A stretch of DNA of 24,403 bases from Methanoperedens sp049303315. Lineage in GTDB: Archaea; Halobacteriota; Methanosarcinia; Methanosarcinales; Methanoperedenaceae. The stretch lies in NCBI GenBank assembly GCA_049303315.1, contig JBAQMZ010000042.1:1-24403 (forward strand). The letters are read 5' to 3'. Each line of letters starts with the position of its first letter. Positions within the stretch are counted from its first letter, which is position 1. Positions 1-7,389 of the stretch are shown here, in pieces. The position numbers were made by a program, and so were the translations under genes. The notes under the pieces were generated by a model, which searched no databases, was not told the origin of the DNA, and worked only from the letters and a program-made list of their open reading frames with translations.

Positions 1-324
1 GCACAGTTTATTCGTGATAATACAACCGAACTGAAAGATGGCGGCTTTGATCCGGCAAAAAAACTTGCTGAACTTGAAAACGAGCTGAAATCCGCAGTTG
101 AACTTGACGTTCAACAGGAAGCACTTAAAGCAAAACTTGTTGAGGCGACAGATAAGGCAGTAAAGGCACTTGATACCACTTACAGCCAGGCGAGTTCTCT
201 AATTGATGCTATGGTGGGTGTTATTGGTAAGGATACACCGCTTGCCAAACGGTTAAGACAACTCCGTGACCAGATGGTTTTGGAAGCGTCGAGAGGGAAA
301 CGCTCCCCAGCCGGTGAAAAATAA
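1..324 (+). CDS. Hypothetical protein, C-terminal part (5' end outside window)
   Basis: Frame 1 is open from the first base to a TAA at 322-324 and codes 107 residues of a protein whose start lies left of the window. The visible part is charged and largely helical (Lys/Glu/Ala/Leu-rich, with repeated A-E-L-E and E-A-T-D-K segments), so a coiled coil is likely. It ends in a basic tail containing LAKRLRQLRDQM and RGKRSP. I see no membrane segment or catalytic motif and do not recognise the family with certainty. The low-complexity repeat at about 330-545 begins right after the stop. The helical character is read from the sequence; a structural or scaffold role would be a guess. Confidence 0.6.
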   Translation, partial: AQFIRDNTTELKDGGFDPAKKLAELENELKSAVELDVQQEALKAKLVEATDKAVKALDTTYSQASSLIDAMVGVIGKDTPLAKRLRQLRDQMVLEASRGKRSPAGEK

Positions 325-329
325 CAGAA

Positions 330-545
330 TAGAGGATTTTCCGGGGATGGACAATTTCCCCTATGTACAAAACAATATCCCCAAGGGGACAAAGGATTTC
401 CACTGTGTACAGAGCAATTTCTCTAATGGACAAAGAGATTTCCCCCTGGGGATGGACAATTTCCCGCAGGGGATAAAGGATTTCCCTTATGTACAAAACA
501 ATATCCCAGAGGGGATAGAAGATTTCCCTTATGGAAAAACGGTGA
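330..545 (+). repeat. 21-bp tandem repeat, about nine to ten degenerate units
   Basis: An aTTTCCC core recurs with an exact 21-base period: the Phe/Ile codon of the repeat sits at 356, 377, 398, 419, 440, 461, 482, 503 and 524. One shorter 18-base step from 338 to 356 opens the array. Units take the form gggATggacaaTTTCCC, alternating with a version carrying TATGTACAAAACAAT. Because 21 is a multiple of three and the units lack stops, long frames stay open on both strands. Confidence 0.85.
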
Positions 546-619
546 ACCCTTCTGTCGGGCAGGGCTGGGAAGTTGTGGAGAAATACATTTCTTCTCAAAA
601 CTGTGAGAAATCTTTATAG
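347..619 (+). CDS. Possible small heptapeptide-repeat protein
   Basis: This frame reads the 21-base repeat as about nine heptads of the type x-x-(D/N)-F-P-x-G, for example MDNFPQG, IKDFPYV and QNNIPEG, followed by a short non-repetitive tail. The ATG at 347 is chosen because it lies beyond the upstream stop; a start at 266 would overlap the upstream gene by 59 bases. The Shine-Dalgarno sequence is weak (a GGGG run touching the ATG). The minus strand is also open across the array (221-598), so openness alone does not prove coding. In favour of coding, the D/N-F/I-P positions are kept although other bases vary. No known family is recognised, and it may be repeat DNA only. Confidence 0.25.
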   Translation: MDNFPYVQNNIPKGTKDFHCVQSNFSNGQRDFPLGMDNFPQGIKDFPYVQNNIPEGIEDFPYGKTVNPSVGQGWEVVEKYISSQNCEKSL

Positions 620-984
620 GCAAAAAACGCTATCAAGCCCTGTATCCTTCAAGTACGGGGTATAAGTGACTGCTCTCCGCGCTCGTTTTCGTGCATCTTT
701 AAGAGTAGTTAAAACCAATATAACAATTCTGGAACTGAATAGGGCACGGTATGGCTCTATGATCTCCATTGTTAGGTAGGTTAATTGTAGAGGTTATCGA
801 ATTAATCTTTTGAGAACTAAGTATTTATACAAAAAATTCATACTAACATTATAACGGCTATAATGCGAAGATGATATCTGATGATAAGGGAATCGGTGTT
901 CAGGCAAAAGGAAGTATATACGAATCGAGTATATGAAAGAGTTAGTAGCAATAGCGGGCAGAGAGAATAATAGGAGGAAGAAAT
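620..984. other. Gene-free region with probable promoter of the HEAT-repeat gene
   Basis: I see no credible coding frame here. A TATA-like TTTATA lies near 824-830 in an AT-rich stretch. A small inverted repeat follows, ATATAC (916-921) paired with GTATAT (929-934) across seven bases. A strong ribosome binding site, AGGAGG at 972-977, lies seven bases before the ATG at 985. No other element was recognised. Confidence 0.4.
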
Positions 985-2594
985 ATGGGGTTATTAGATT
1001 GGTTCAGAAAACCTAAATCCAAAATCCCAGTTCAAGTCAGAGAAAAAGAAGTTTCTGAGGCGTTAAGAAAGACTGTGGAAAAAGCTAAAAATCACGGCGG
1101 TGACCCCTTTTATGAATATCGGAAAAAGAATATCCTACCAGAAGAATTTGAATACGGCATGAACTGCTTCTTGGATAGAATTTTTGAACTAGAAGGTAAA
1201 GAAGTTGCGCAGAAGACATACGAGGAGCTTAAAATGATGGGGGGTAGCACACTAAAAGAAGTTGCCTCAGGTGGAGATGTTGCAGGATTACCCATTTTAT
1301 TATCTGTCAAAAATGTTAAAATTGGTCTTGAAGCTCATAATAAGGCGGTAAGTATCCTAAAAAAGGAATTCAGAGAAAAGTTATTGACGGATAATCCAAT
1401 ATTTTTGGCAAGGTTAGAAGATGAAACAGAGAATGAATTTGTACAGAGATTGATAACCATAAGTCTTGGATTTAAAGACAAAATAATATATCTTAATAAA
1501 AATAAGCAAGGCAAATTATTCAAGAGCAAGAAGCTATCTTTATATTCAGAGTTAATTATTAGCGAAATACTTCCACAATATAATTATGTTGAAACTAATC
1601 CTAAAGAACTCGAAACGTGGTTAGCTACAGGGGCGTTTTTTGGGAAGATAATACCAAATGAATCAATTGAACTTGATAAATTTTTGTTACTTATAGGGTC
1701 AGATTTCTGGCACACGTTTTGGGCAGGTATTTTTGAATATTTCTGTGATGCTAAACCCTATGCTAAGCCCTATATAAATTTGATTGCTCATAAGAATGGT
1801 TATATGGAAGATATGGAAGAAAAATGGATAAAAGATCTTCGCAACTTAGGAGATTGGAACATAGTTTGGGAAAGGATAAAAAATAGAGAAGCAGAAGAGT
1901 GCTCTAAGATACATGAAGAGATGATGCGCGGTGAAAATAGAGGAGAAGGTTACTACTTAGATACTGGACTTCCAACAGATGTTTTTCTCTTTACATTAGT
2001 GGCTAAGTTCCTAACCGTGTTTGGTGGTTACAGAGGAGAAAACTTCTCAAAGCTCATAGCAGATGCCGATAGAGGTATGCTTAAGTTTCTTTGCAATAAG
2101 CTTGTTGCAGAGACTATAGAAGACTATAATAGAAGTTATATTCAGGATTTGAAAGATAAAAATAAAGATGTTCGAGCGGAAGCACCCTTCATCAGGATTT
2201 TGGAGGATGAAAATGATGATGTTAGAACGCATGCAAGAGTAGCTCTTGGAGAGATTTTGTATCTCCTGCGCAAATCCTATTCAAGCTTAGAACGCGTGTA
2301 AGAGTAGCTCTTGGAAAGATAGGGGAACCAGCGGTAGGACCTCTTCACAGGGCTTTGAAAGATGAAAATGAGGATGTTCGAAGGATGGCGCCAGTGGCTC
2401 TTGGAATGACGGGAGAGGTTAAAGCAAGAGAATATCGTAGCCAAGCTTTGACCGATGAATCTGAAACTCTTAGGGAAATTGCAAAAGCAGAATTGAGATT
2501 GTCTGAAAAATTTATGACAGTCGACTTTAGCACTGTTACCAAATTGATGATAAAGGCGGAGGAAAGCAAAAAAAACAAAATAACAAACAGCTAA
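985..2594 (+). pseudogene. HEAT-repeat protein gene, frameshifted within the repeats
   Basis: The first reading frame (985-2301) has a strong AGGAGG site and codes about 420 residues that I do not recognise, Lys/Glu-rich with no obvious membrane segment. It then enters PBS-lyase-type HEAT repeats (KDVRAEA, DDVRTHARVALG). It stops at 2301, but the repeats go on in another frame from about 2286 to 2594 (RTRVRVALGKIGEPAVGPL, then DVRRMAPVALG). The Val codons opening successive units are at 2170, 2221, 2286 and 2376. The last spacing is 90 bases (30 residues), but the spacing across the break is 65, a net loss of 25 bases that shifts the frame. The 51-base spacing before it is a second, in-frame contraction. 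HEAT proteins usually form protein-binding scaffolds. The gene is either inactivated or makes a 438-residue truncated product. A single-base sequencing slip would not explain a 25-base shortfall. Confidence 0.75.
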
Positions 2595-2772
2595 TAGAAA
2601 CCCTCATGCACCCACGCCGTGATGCCCCGCAGATTCACGGCAGTCCGTGACTGCCATAAACATTATCATGCTTTAAAGCCCTAATAACCAAAAACCCCAG
2701 ACACACAGAAGAACCTTCGCATCTGCGTTTATCTGCGTTCATCTGCGGTTAAAAATTCAAGTGAGAAAACCC
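2595..2772. other. Intergenic: overlapping hairpins and TCTGCG repeat
   Basis: Two mutually exclusive perfect hairpins overlap here: TCACGG/CCGTGA (2635-2640 with 2645-2650) and GGCAGT/ACTGCC (2639-2644 with 2650-2655). They could be an attenuator-like or terminator structure after the broken HEAT gene. From about 2719 to 2751 runs a short iterated ATCTGCG(T/G)T motif, a degenerate relative in style of the ATCCGTG repeats found elsewhere in the window. Confidence 0.45.
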
Positions 2773-3702
2773 ATGACAAAAATCACAATCATCGGCGCCG
2801 GCGCGGTTGGCGCGACAGCAGCGCAGAGAATCGCAGAGAAAGAACTCGGGGACGTTGTCCTTACTGATATCGTTGAGGGACTGCCGCAGGGAAAAGCCCT
2901 TGACCTCATGGAAGCAGGCCCCCTATTCGGGTATGATTCAAAAATAACAGGCACGAACGATTATAAGGATATCGAAGGCTCGGATGTAGTTGTCGTCACC
3001 GCGGGGATTGCAAGAAAACCCGGTATGACAAGGGAAGACCTTCTTAAGATAAATACCAAAATCATAAGAGAAGTCTCGCAGAATATCGCAAAATACGCGC
3101 CTGATTCAGTGGTCATCACGGTCACCAACCCGCTTGATATAATGACCTATGTCACGATGGAGACCACCGGTTTTGACACGGCGCGGGTGTTCGGCATGAG
3201 CGGTGTCCTGGATTCAGGGAGGTTTGCCGCATTCATTGCAATGGAACTTGGCTGCTCCGTCCGCGACATAAGCGCAATGGTGCTCGGTGGGCATGGCGAT
3301 ACCATGGTGCCGCTTCCGCGCTTTACCACAGTTTCGGGTGTCCCGATTACAGAACTCCTGCCTGAAGATACAATCAAGCGCCTCGTGGAGAGGACGGTCA
3401 ACGGCGGGGCTGAAATTGTCAATCTCCTGAAAACCGGAAGCGCCTTTTACGCGCCCTCTGCCGCAGTGACGAATATGGTAGAGGCTGTTGTAAAGGATAC
3501 AAAAAGGGTTTTGCCCGCATGCGCCTACCTGAACGGCGAGTACGGCAAGAAGGATATTTATCTTGGCGTTCCTGTGAAGCTCGGGCGCAAGGGCGTGGAA
3601 GAGATAATAGAAATAAAGCTGGCGGATGACGAGAAAAAAGCCCTTGACAAGTCGGCAGAGGCTGTTAAGGAGGGGATTGCATCTCTCAATGCGCTGGGTT
3701 AA
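2773..3702 (+). CDS. mdh: Malate dehydrogenase (LDH-like, NAD-dependent)
   Basis: It interconverts malate and oxaloacetate in the cytoplasm with NAD(H), linking central carbon flow and the partial citric acid cycle. The protein starts with a Rossmann dinucleotide site GAGAVG (residues 8-13). An Asp at the end of the second strand (VVLTDI) favours NAD. The substrate arginines are in IARKPGMTRED (about 81 and 87), followed by TNPLD and the catalytic His in GGHGDTMVPL (about 174). Its 309 residues match the family. A GTG at 2761 would add four residues; I prefer the ATG at 2773 because GTGAG at 2761-2765 then serves as the ribosome binding site and the protein starts as MTKITIIGAG, typical of the family. 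It appears monocistronic. The stop codon overlaps the left direct repeat of a MITE-like element. Confidence 0.95.
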   Translation: MTKITIIGAGAVGATAAQRIAEKELGDVVLTDIVEGLPQGKALDLMEAGPLFGYDSKITGTNDYKDIEGSDVVVVTAGIARKPGMTREDLLKINTKIIREVSQNIAKYAPDSVVITVTNPLDIMTYVTMETTGFDTARVFGMSGVLDSGRFAAFIAMELGCSVRDISAMVLGGHGDTMVPLPRFTTVSGVPITELLPEDTIKRLVERTVNGGAEIVNLLKTGSAFYAPSAAVTNMVEAVVKDTKRVLPACAYLNGEYGKKDIYLGVPVKLGRKGVEEIIEIKLADDEKKALDKSAEAVKEGIASLNALG

Positions 3703-3930
3703 CAGTTATTCATTGGTCATCGGTTAAGGAGTTTGATTGATTTAATGCATATCGTTTTTCGAAATGCGAAAGATAGTTATGATTCTCGATCCTTAGTTGA
3801 AATAGAACACGGATGGCACGGATTTGACGGATACCCACGGATATTTTATCATCCGTGCCAATCCGTGTTATCCGTGGAATCCGTGTTCCATCCAATTTTT
3901 TCTCTAACCGATGACGTATGAACAGTTATT
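3701..3930. mobile_element. MITE-like element with terminal inverted repeats and 10-bp flanking direct repeats
   Basis: Identical 10-base direct repeats AACAGTTATT flank the element at 3701-3710 and 3921-3930, like a target-site duplication. Just inside are 16-base terminal inverted repeats, CATTGGTCATCGGTTA (3711-3726) and TAACCGATGACGTATG (3905-3920), matching at 14 of 16 positions. The 210-bp interior has no transposase gene and contains a large imperfect palindrome at 3805-3888. The left direct repeat includes the last two bases of the mdh stop codon. This is the anatomy of a non-autonomous miniature inverted-repeat element. Mobility is inferred, not shown. Confidence 0.6.
3805..3888. repeat. 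Imperfect palindrome of iterated ACACGGAT / ATCCGTGT
   Basis: The left arm has several copies of (G/C)ACGGAT beginning GAACACGGAT. The right arm has four copies of ATCCGTG ending ATCCGTGTTC. The arms are close to reverse complements and would fold as a long hairpin. The motif is shared with the repeats at 13672-13719, 24244-24297 and 24380-24403. Confidence 0.75.
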
Positions 3931-3969
3931 AAGCTAATGGAGAGGAGAACTGCTCGCACAATATAAATC

Positions 3970-3978
3970 CATAAATAC
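3970..3978 (+). promoter_or_regulatory. TATA-like box for vapB (leaderless start)
   Basis: CATAAATAC is centred 28 bases before the vapB ATG at 4002. No Shine-Dalgarno sequence precedes that ATG, so a leaderless mRNA is likely. Confidence 0.45.
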
Positions 3979-4001
3979 TATTAAATCACTATAAGATTTT
4001 A

Positions 4002-4250
4002 ATGGCTGAAACTACAACACTGACACTCAAATTCAAGGGGATAGAAGCTTCTCTCCTCAAGCAAATGGTGGATCTGGGTTTATTCAACACCAAATCCGAA
4101 GCCATAAGGGCAGCCTTAATAAAATATGCGATAGACCTTAACCTGCTTGATAAAAAAACAATCTGGAGAGAGATACAGGCGCATAAAAAGAGAAAAGTCA
4201 GCCCTGAACAATTAGCAATGGATATCCAGAGCATACGAGATGAAATATAG
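4002..4250 (+). CDS. vapB: VapB-type antitoxin, ribbon-helix-helix
   Basis: This is an 82-residue protein of the toxin-antitoxin antidote type. Residues 3-12 (ETTTLTLKFK) form the short N-terminal strand of a ribbon-helix-helix fold. They are followed by two helices with the conserved SEAIRAAL segment, as in archaeal antitoxins that dimerise through the strand, bind the operator, and neutralise VapC with the C-terminal tail. The tail is Lys/Arg-rich. The gene overlaps the next by 11 bases (4240-4250), so the two are translationally coupled. The family assignment rests on fold pattern and on the PIN-domain neighbour; the exact antitoxin subfamily is uncertain. Confidence 0.8.
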   Translation: MAETTTLTLKFKGIEASLLKQMVDLGLFNTKSEAIRAALIKYAIDLNLLDKKTIWREIQAHKKRKVSPEQLAMDIQSIRDEI

Positions 4251-4665
4251 GGTTTTCATAGACACCAATGTTTTCATCTACGCCTTTGAGTTCCCGGACT
4301 CAAATTCCAATACGATTATAGAATTGCTAAACGATGAGAAAATAGAAGCCGTAATTTCAGAACGCGTGGTAAAAGAGGTCTATAACTATTTTAGAAAATA
4401 TCATGGCAAAGGTCTTGCAGATACTTTCAGGAAATACCTCTTTGAAGCCTGTAAAGTAGTGCTTGCCAGGGATGTCAAGACTTCTATGAATAGATACAGG
4501 GGAGAGATAAAGGATAAAGACCTTGAGCAACTTGCCGCAGTGAAGGAGTTCGGGATAAAATATCTCATCGCCCTGGACAGGGATTTTAAGGGACAGGAAG
4601 AATACAGGACGCCGGCGGAGTTTGTAGAGTTGATGGGATGGAAAAGGAAGGAAAGTGAATATTGA
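4240..4665 (+). CDS. vapC: VapC-type PIN-domain ribonuclease toxin
   Basis: This 141-residue PIN-domain protein is predicted to cleave RNA (in VapC families often tRNA or rRNA) with a Mg/Mn centre of acidic residues. The expected acids are present: Asp8 in FIDTNVFIYA, Glu46 in VVKEV, Asp92/Asp94 in KDKDLEQLAA and Asp113/Asp115 in ALDRDF. All are intact, so the toxin is probably active. It overlaps vapB by 11 bases in the usual antitoxin-first order. It is likely held inactive by VapB, with the complex repressing its own promoter. Confidence 0.88.
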   Translation: MKYRVFIDTNVFIYAFEFPDSNSNTIIELLNDEKIEAVISERVVKEVYNYFRKYHGKGLADTFRKYLFEACKVVLARDVKTSMNRYRGEIKDKDLEQLAAVKEFGIKYLIALDRDFKGQEEYRTPAEFVELMGWKRKESEY

Positions 4666-4734
4666 AAAGTAGATTGCGAAAAGGATATAAGCAGGACGTA
4701 TGAATAAACGGTTAATTATCACGAGGTCATTCAG

Positions 4735-5022
4735 TTGAATCTTACAATCCAGCCCATCGGTGTGATTAAAAAATCCAGTTCAGGATTAACTGATGTGTTG
4801 ATATACTCTGATTTCGAACCGATTCTCGGCAGCATCATGGAAAAATTCGAAAGGGGGACAAAGGTGCTGATTGTGCATAAGAACGGCGAATCAAAAGATA
4901 AACATCAGGTCAAGGTTTCGGCAGCCGAGTTAATAAACCGCAAAGGCAATCTTCTCATCGTAAAAGGCATTGAAGCCGATAATGATTCTGTAATAGATGT
5001 CAGATTGAGGGATGACCTCTGA
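4735..5022 (+). CDS. Short TrmO/TsaA-like protein
   Basis: This is a 95-residue protein resembling a shortened TrmO (YaeB/TsaA, UPF0066) beta-barrel. The N-terminus LTIQPIGVIKK matches the family opening. The C-terminal part (SAAELINRKGNLLIVKGIEADNDSVIDV) matches the segment that in TrmO reads roughly S-V-V-K-L-L...G-N-x-L-x-V-x-G-I-D-A. The central segment with the R-S-x-x-R-P-N-P-I-G motif that binds SAM in TrmO is missing, so m6t6A37 methylation is unlikely. It starts at a TTG supported by GAGGT at 4723-4727, seven bases upstream. It lies 14 bases before FEN-1 and is probably co-transcribed. Its function is unknown. Confidence 0.6.
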   Translation: MNLTIQPIGVIKKSSSGLTDVLIYSDFEPILGSIMEKFERGTKVLIVHKNGESKDKHQVKVSAAELINRKGNLLIVKGIEADNDSVIDVRLRDDL

Positions 5023-5036
5023 ACTGAGGGATTGAA

Positions 5037-6053
5037 ATGGGGGTTGACCTTGGTGACCTCTTTGATAAAAAGGAGATAGAGCTTACTGAGCTTAAAGGAA
5101 AAGTAATCGCTATCGATGCCTACAATACCCTTTACCAGTTCCTGAGCATAATCCGCCAGCGCGACGGCACGCCGCTTATTGATTCCCACGGCGGGATAAC
5201 ATCCCATCTTTCAGGTTTTCTATACAGGACTACAAATCTTGTCGAAGCCGGCATCAAACCGGTATTTGTCTTTGACGGGGCGCCTCCGGCATTCAAGAAT
5301 AACACCATCGAGGAACGGAAAAAAATCCGCACTGAAGCCAGGGAAAAATGGGATGAGGCAAAGGCAAAAGGCGATGAGGAGGAGGCGTTCAAACATGCCC
5401 AGGCGTCGTCCCGAATTGGCGGGAATATGATTGAAGACGCCAAAAGCCTGCTTGGGTTCATGGGTGTGCCGGTCGTCCAGGCACCCTCCGAGGGTGAAGC
5501 GCAGGCGGCATTCATGGTGATGGAGAAAAAAGCTTATGCCGCCGGTTCGCAGGATTATGATGCGCTGCTGTTCGGCGCATCCGTCATGGTCAGGAACCTT
5601 GCAGTTTCTGGAAAAAGGAAGCTTCCCGGGAAAAGTGTGTATGTTGATGTAAAACCCGAGGTTATTGAACTTGAACCCGGTCTTCTTAAACTTGAGATTT
5701 CAAGGGAACAACTGGTTGATATAGCGCTTCTTGTGGGAACGGATTACAATGAGGGTATAAAGGGAATCGGTCCCAAGAAAGCCCTGAAACTGATAAAAAA
5801 ACACGGGAGCATCGGGGGAGCGCTCGGCGAGTTGAATGCTAAGATTAAAAACATGGCAGAAATAAAAGCCCTGTTCCTTGCTCCTGATGTTACGCAGGAT
5901 TATGAACTTAAGTGGAAAAAACCCGATTCGGCAGCGATAATAAAGTTCTTATGCGATGGGCATGATTTCTCACAGGAACGGGTGTCAAAAGCAGTGGAGC
6001 GCTTACTTCTGGCCTCGGATGAGGGACAGCAGACGCTGGATAAGTGGTTCTAG
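5037..6053 (+). CDS. fen: Flap endonuclease 1
   Basis: This structure-specific 5' nuclease removes RNA-primed flaps during Okazaki fragment maturation and acts in base-excision repair. The 338-residue length is typical of archaeal FEN-1. The metal ligands are all present: Asp27 (AIDAYN), Asp80 (VFDG), Glu152 and Glu154 (PSEGEAQA), Asp173 and Asp175 (SQDYDALLF) and Asp236 (VGTDYNEG). A helix-hairpin-helix follows (GIKGIGPKKALKLI). The last eight residues QQTLDKWF (331-338) are a canonical PIP box for binding PCNA. GAGGG precedes the ATG. The gene converges on GAPDH with only one base between the two stop codons. Confidence 0.97.
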   Translation: MGVDLGDLFDKKEIELTELKGKVIAIDAYNTLYQFLSIIRQRDGTPLIDSHGGITSHLSGFLYRTTNLVEAGIKPVFVFDGAPPAFKNNTIEERKKIRTEAREKWDEAKAKGDEEEAFKHAQASSRIGGNMIEDAKSLLGFMGVPVVQAPSEGEAQAAFMVMEKKAYAAGSQDYDALLFGASVMVRNLAVSGKRKLPGKSVYVDVKPEVIELEPGLLKLEISREQLVDIALLVGTDYNEGIKGIGPKKALKLIKKHGSIGGALGELNAKIKNMAEIKALFLAPDVTQDYELKWKKPDSAAIIKFLCDGHDFSQERVSKAVERLLLASDEGQQTLDKWF

Positions 6054-6054
6054 T

Positions 6055-7074
6055 TCAGGATTTTATTCCAAGCGCCTTATTCGTCTTCTTAATCGATTTT
6101 GCGCCGTCCTTCTCCAATTCCAGCATCGCCCTGATGGCATCCACGTTCTCAGGCACAACATCCGATTCCTGGTGTATTGCCTGGAAAAAGTACAGTTCAC
6201 CTTTGTTAATCGCAATCGAATCCTTCCAAACCACGTTCTCCCACATGTCGCCCCTCGGTCTTCCAAGGTCTTTTGCCAGTTCCATCGCCTCGGCAGTTGA
6301 TTTTATCCTGTCCTTGCTGCTCACGAGCCTGATTCTCGGTCTTTTTTCAAAGACTTTGATGATATCGTCTTCCTTGCATGCCTTTTTCAATTCGATATTC
6401 AGCGCATGAAGATGCATGAGCGTGGTCGAGGTCTTTACCGCCATGGTCGTGATATCAATATCGGGAAGAATTGAATTTACATCAGTGCCGTGGTGAGACG
6501 GCAGCTTGATAGGGTCGGGAACGAGAGCGTTAATTGGGCCTGTTTTTATATCATTGGGGTCGGCAGCACGGCGCATCAATGTCACCCGCGCCTTCCTGAC
6601 GCCAAATGCAGTATCAAGCGCATACAGCACCCTTACAAGTCCTGTGGTGTTGCATGAGACAACCCTGGCACAATCCCTGCCAAGAGCATCGCTGTAATTT
6701 GCTTCTGAATTGAAAGAAAAATCTGCAAGTTCATGTTCCTCCCCGCCCTGCCAGATGGCTTTGACGCCGTGTTTTTCATAGAGTTTCTTGTACTCATCGC
6801 CAGTATTGCCCGGTGTGGCATCAATCACGATATCCGCTTTATCAAGCAGTTCTTCAAGCGTGCCGCTGACATCTATTTTTGATTTCCTGAAATCCTCGAT
6901 ATTTTCTTTTGCAGCAGTATAAAGCGTAAATCCTTTTTCAAGAGCGATTCGTGCCTCAAAACTGGGTCTTGTCTTTACAACACCCACGACTTCCATGTCG
7001 TCCTGGGCAGCAACGGCGTCAGCCACGCGTTTTCCTATAGTTCCATAGCCATTTATTGCAACTTTTGCCTTCAT
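6055..7074 (-). CDS. gap: Glyceraldehyde-3-phosphate dehydrogenase, archaeal type II
   Basis: It oxidises glyceraldehyde-3-phosphate to 1,3-bisphosphoglycerate, or runs in reverse for gluconeogenesis, using NAD(P). The 339-residue protein has the N-terminal nucleotide site INGYGTIGKR (7-16) and the catalytic Cys141 in SCNTTGL. It also carries family segments such as TLMRRAADP and PDPIKLPSHHGTDV, characteristic of the archaeal rather than bacterial enzyme. GGGAGA lies about eight bases before the ATG. It follows cooT with a 27-base gap, so the two are probably one transcript. Confidence 0.96.
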   Translation of the reverse strand: MKAKVAINGYGTIGKRVADAVAAQDDMEVVGVVKTRPSFEARIALEKGFTLYTAAKENIEDFRKSKIDVSGTLEELLDKADIVIDATPGNTGDEYKKLYEKHGVKAIWQGGEEHELADFSFNSEANYSDALGRDCARVVSCNTTGLVRVLYALDTAFGVRKARVTLMRRAADPNDIKTGPINALVPDPIKLPSHHGTDVNSILPDIDITTMAVKTSTTLMHLHALNIELKKACKEDDIIKVFEKRPRIRLVSSKDRIKSTAEAMELAKDLGRPRGDMWENVVWKDSIAINKGELYFFQAIHQESDVVPENVDAIRAMLELEKDGAKSIKKTNKALGIKS

Positions 7075-7101
7075 CTGTCATTCTCCCGGGCGCCAGATTG
7101 T

Positions 7102-7275
7102 TCAGCCATCTATTATAGCTTCCTGTTTTGTTAAATTGATATCTACAATCCTGCCATGAATGGTTTTGCTTTCACCGAGCAGACTCTGGAGTTTGATGGC
7201 ATCTTTATCCGCGGTCAAACGAACAACGTCTTCCATAATCGTTTTTCCTTTGAGGATTACCTTGAGTTCGCACAT
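7102..7275 (-). CDS. cooT: CooT-family small nickel-binding protein
   Basis: This 57-residue protein begins MCELKVIL, contains VVRL and SLLGESKTIHGRI, and fits the CooT family of small beta-barrel proteins. In this family a Cys at position 2 binds nickel in a homodimer, and the founding member is tied to carbon monoxide dehydrogenase maturation. The frame is open upstream to 7491, but those residues look non-coding and would bury the conserved Met-Cys. The ATG at 7275 is chosen because it puts Cys at position 2 and has a TATA-like element about 29 bases upstream. It is the first gene of a cooT-gap pair. A nickel role fits an organism with CODH/ACS, which is not in this window. Confidence 0.8.
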   Translation of the reverse strand: MCELKVILKGKTIMEDVVRLTADKDAIKLQSLLGESKTIHGRIVDINLTKQEAIIDG

Positions 7276-7298
7276 AGCTGTTAAATCGGTCTTGTTGA

Positions 7299-7310
7299 TA
7301 TTAATATTTA
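7299..7310 (-). promoter_or_regulatory. TATA-like box for cooT-gap
   Basis: On the minus strand the AAATATTAATA stretch is centred about 29 bases before the ATG at 7275. There is no clear Shine-Dalgarno, which suggests a leaderless mRNA. Confidence 0.4.
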
Positions 7311-7389
7311 TCATATCCTGCAACCATACAGGGATGGAGGCTTTGCTATACCTGAACTGAAAGGACTCATAATACCGGATTATACAGTA

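Noticed and set aside
330..545. CRISPR array
   Set aside because: The 21-base period is continuous, with no separate repeat and spacer parts, and no cas gene is near.
221..598. Minus-strand 125-residue open frame across the 21-base repeat
   Set aside because: It is open because the repeat unit is a multiple of three without stops. It overlaps the upstream gene and has no start signals.
3733..3921. Small open frame within the MITE-like element
   Set aside because: It is built from the palindromic ATCCGTG repeats and has no ribosome site or domain. It is not a transposase.
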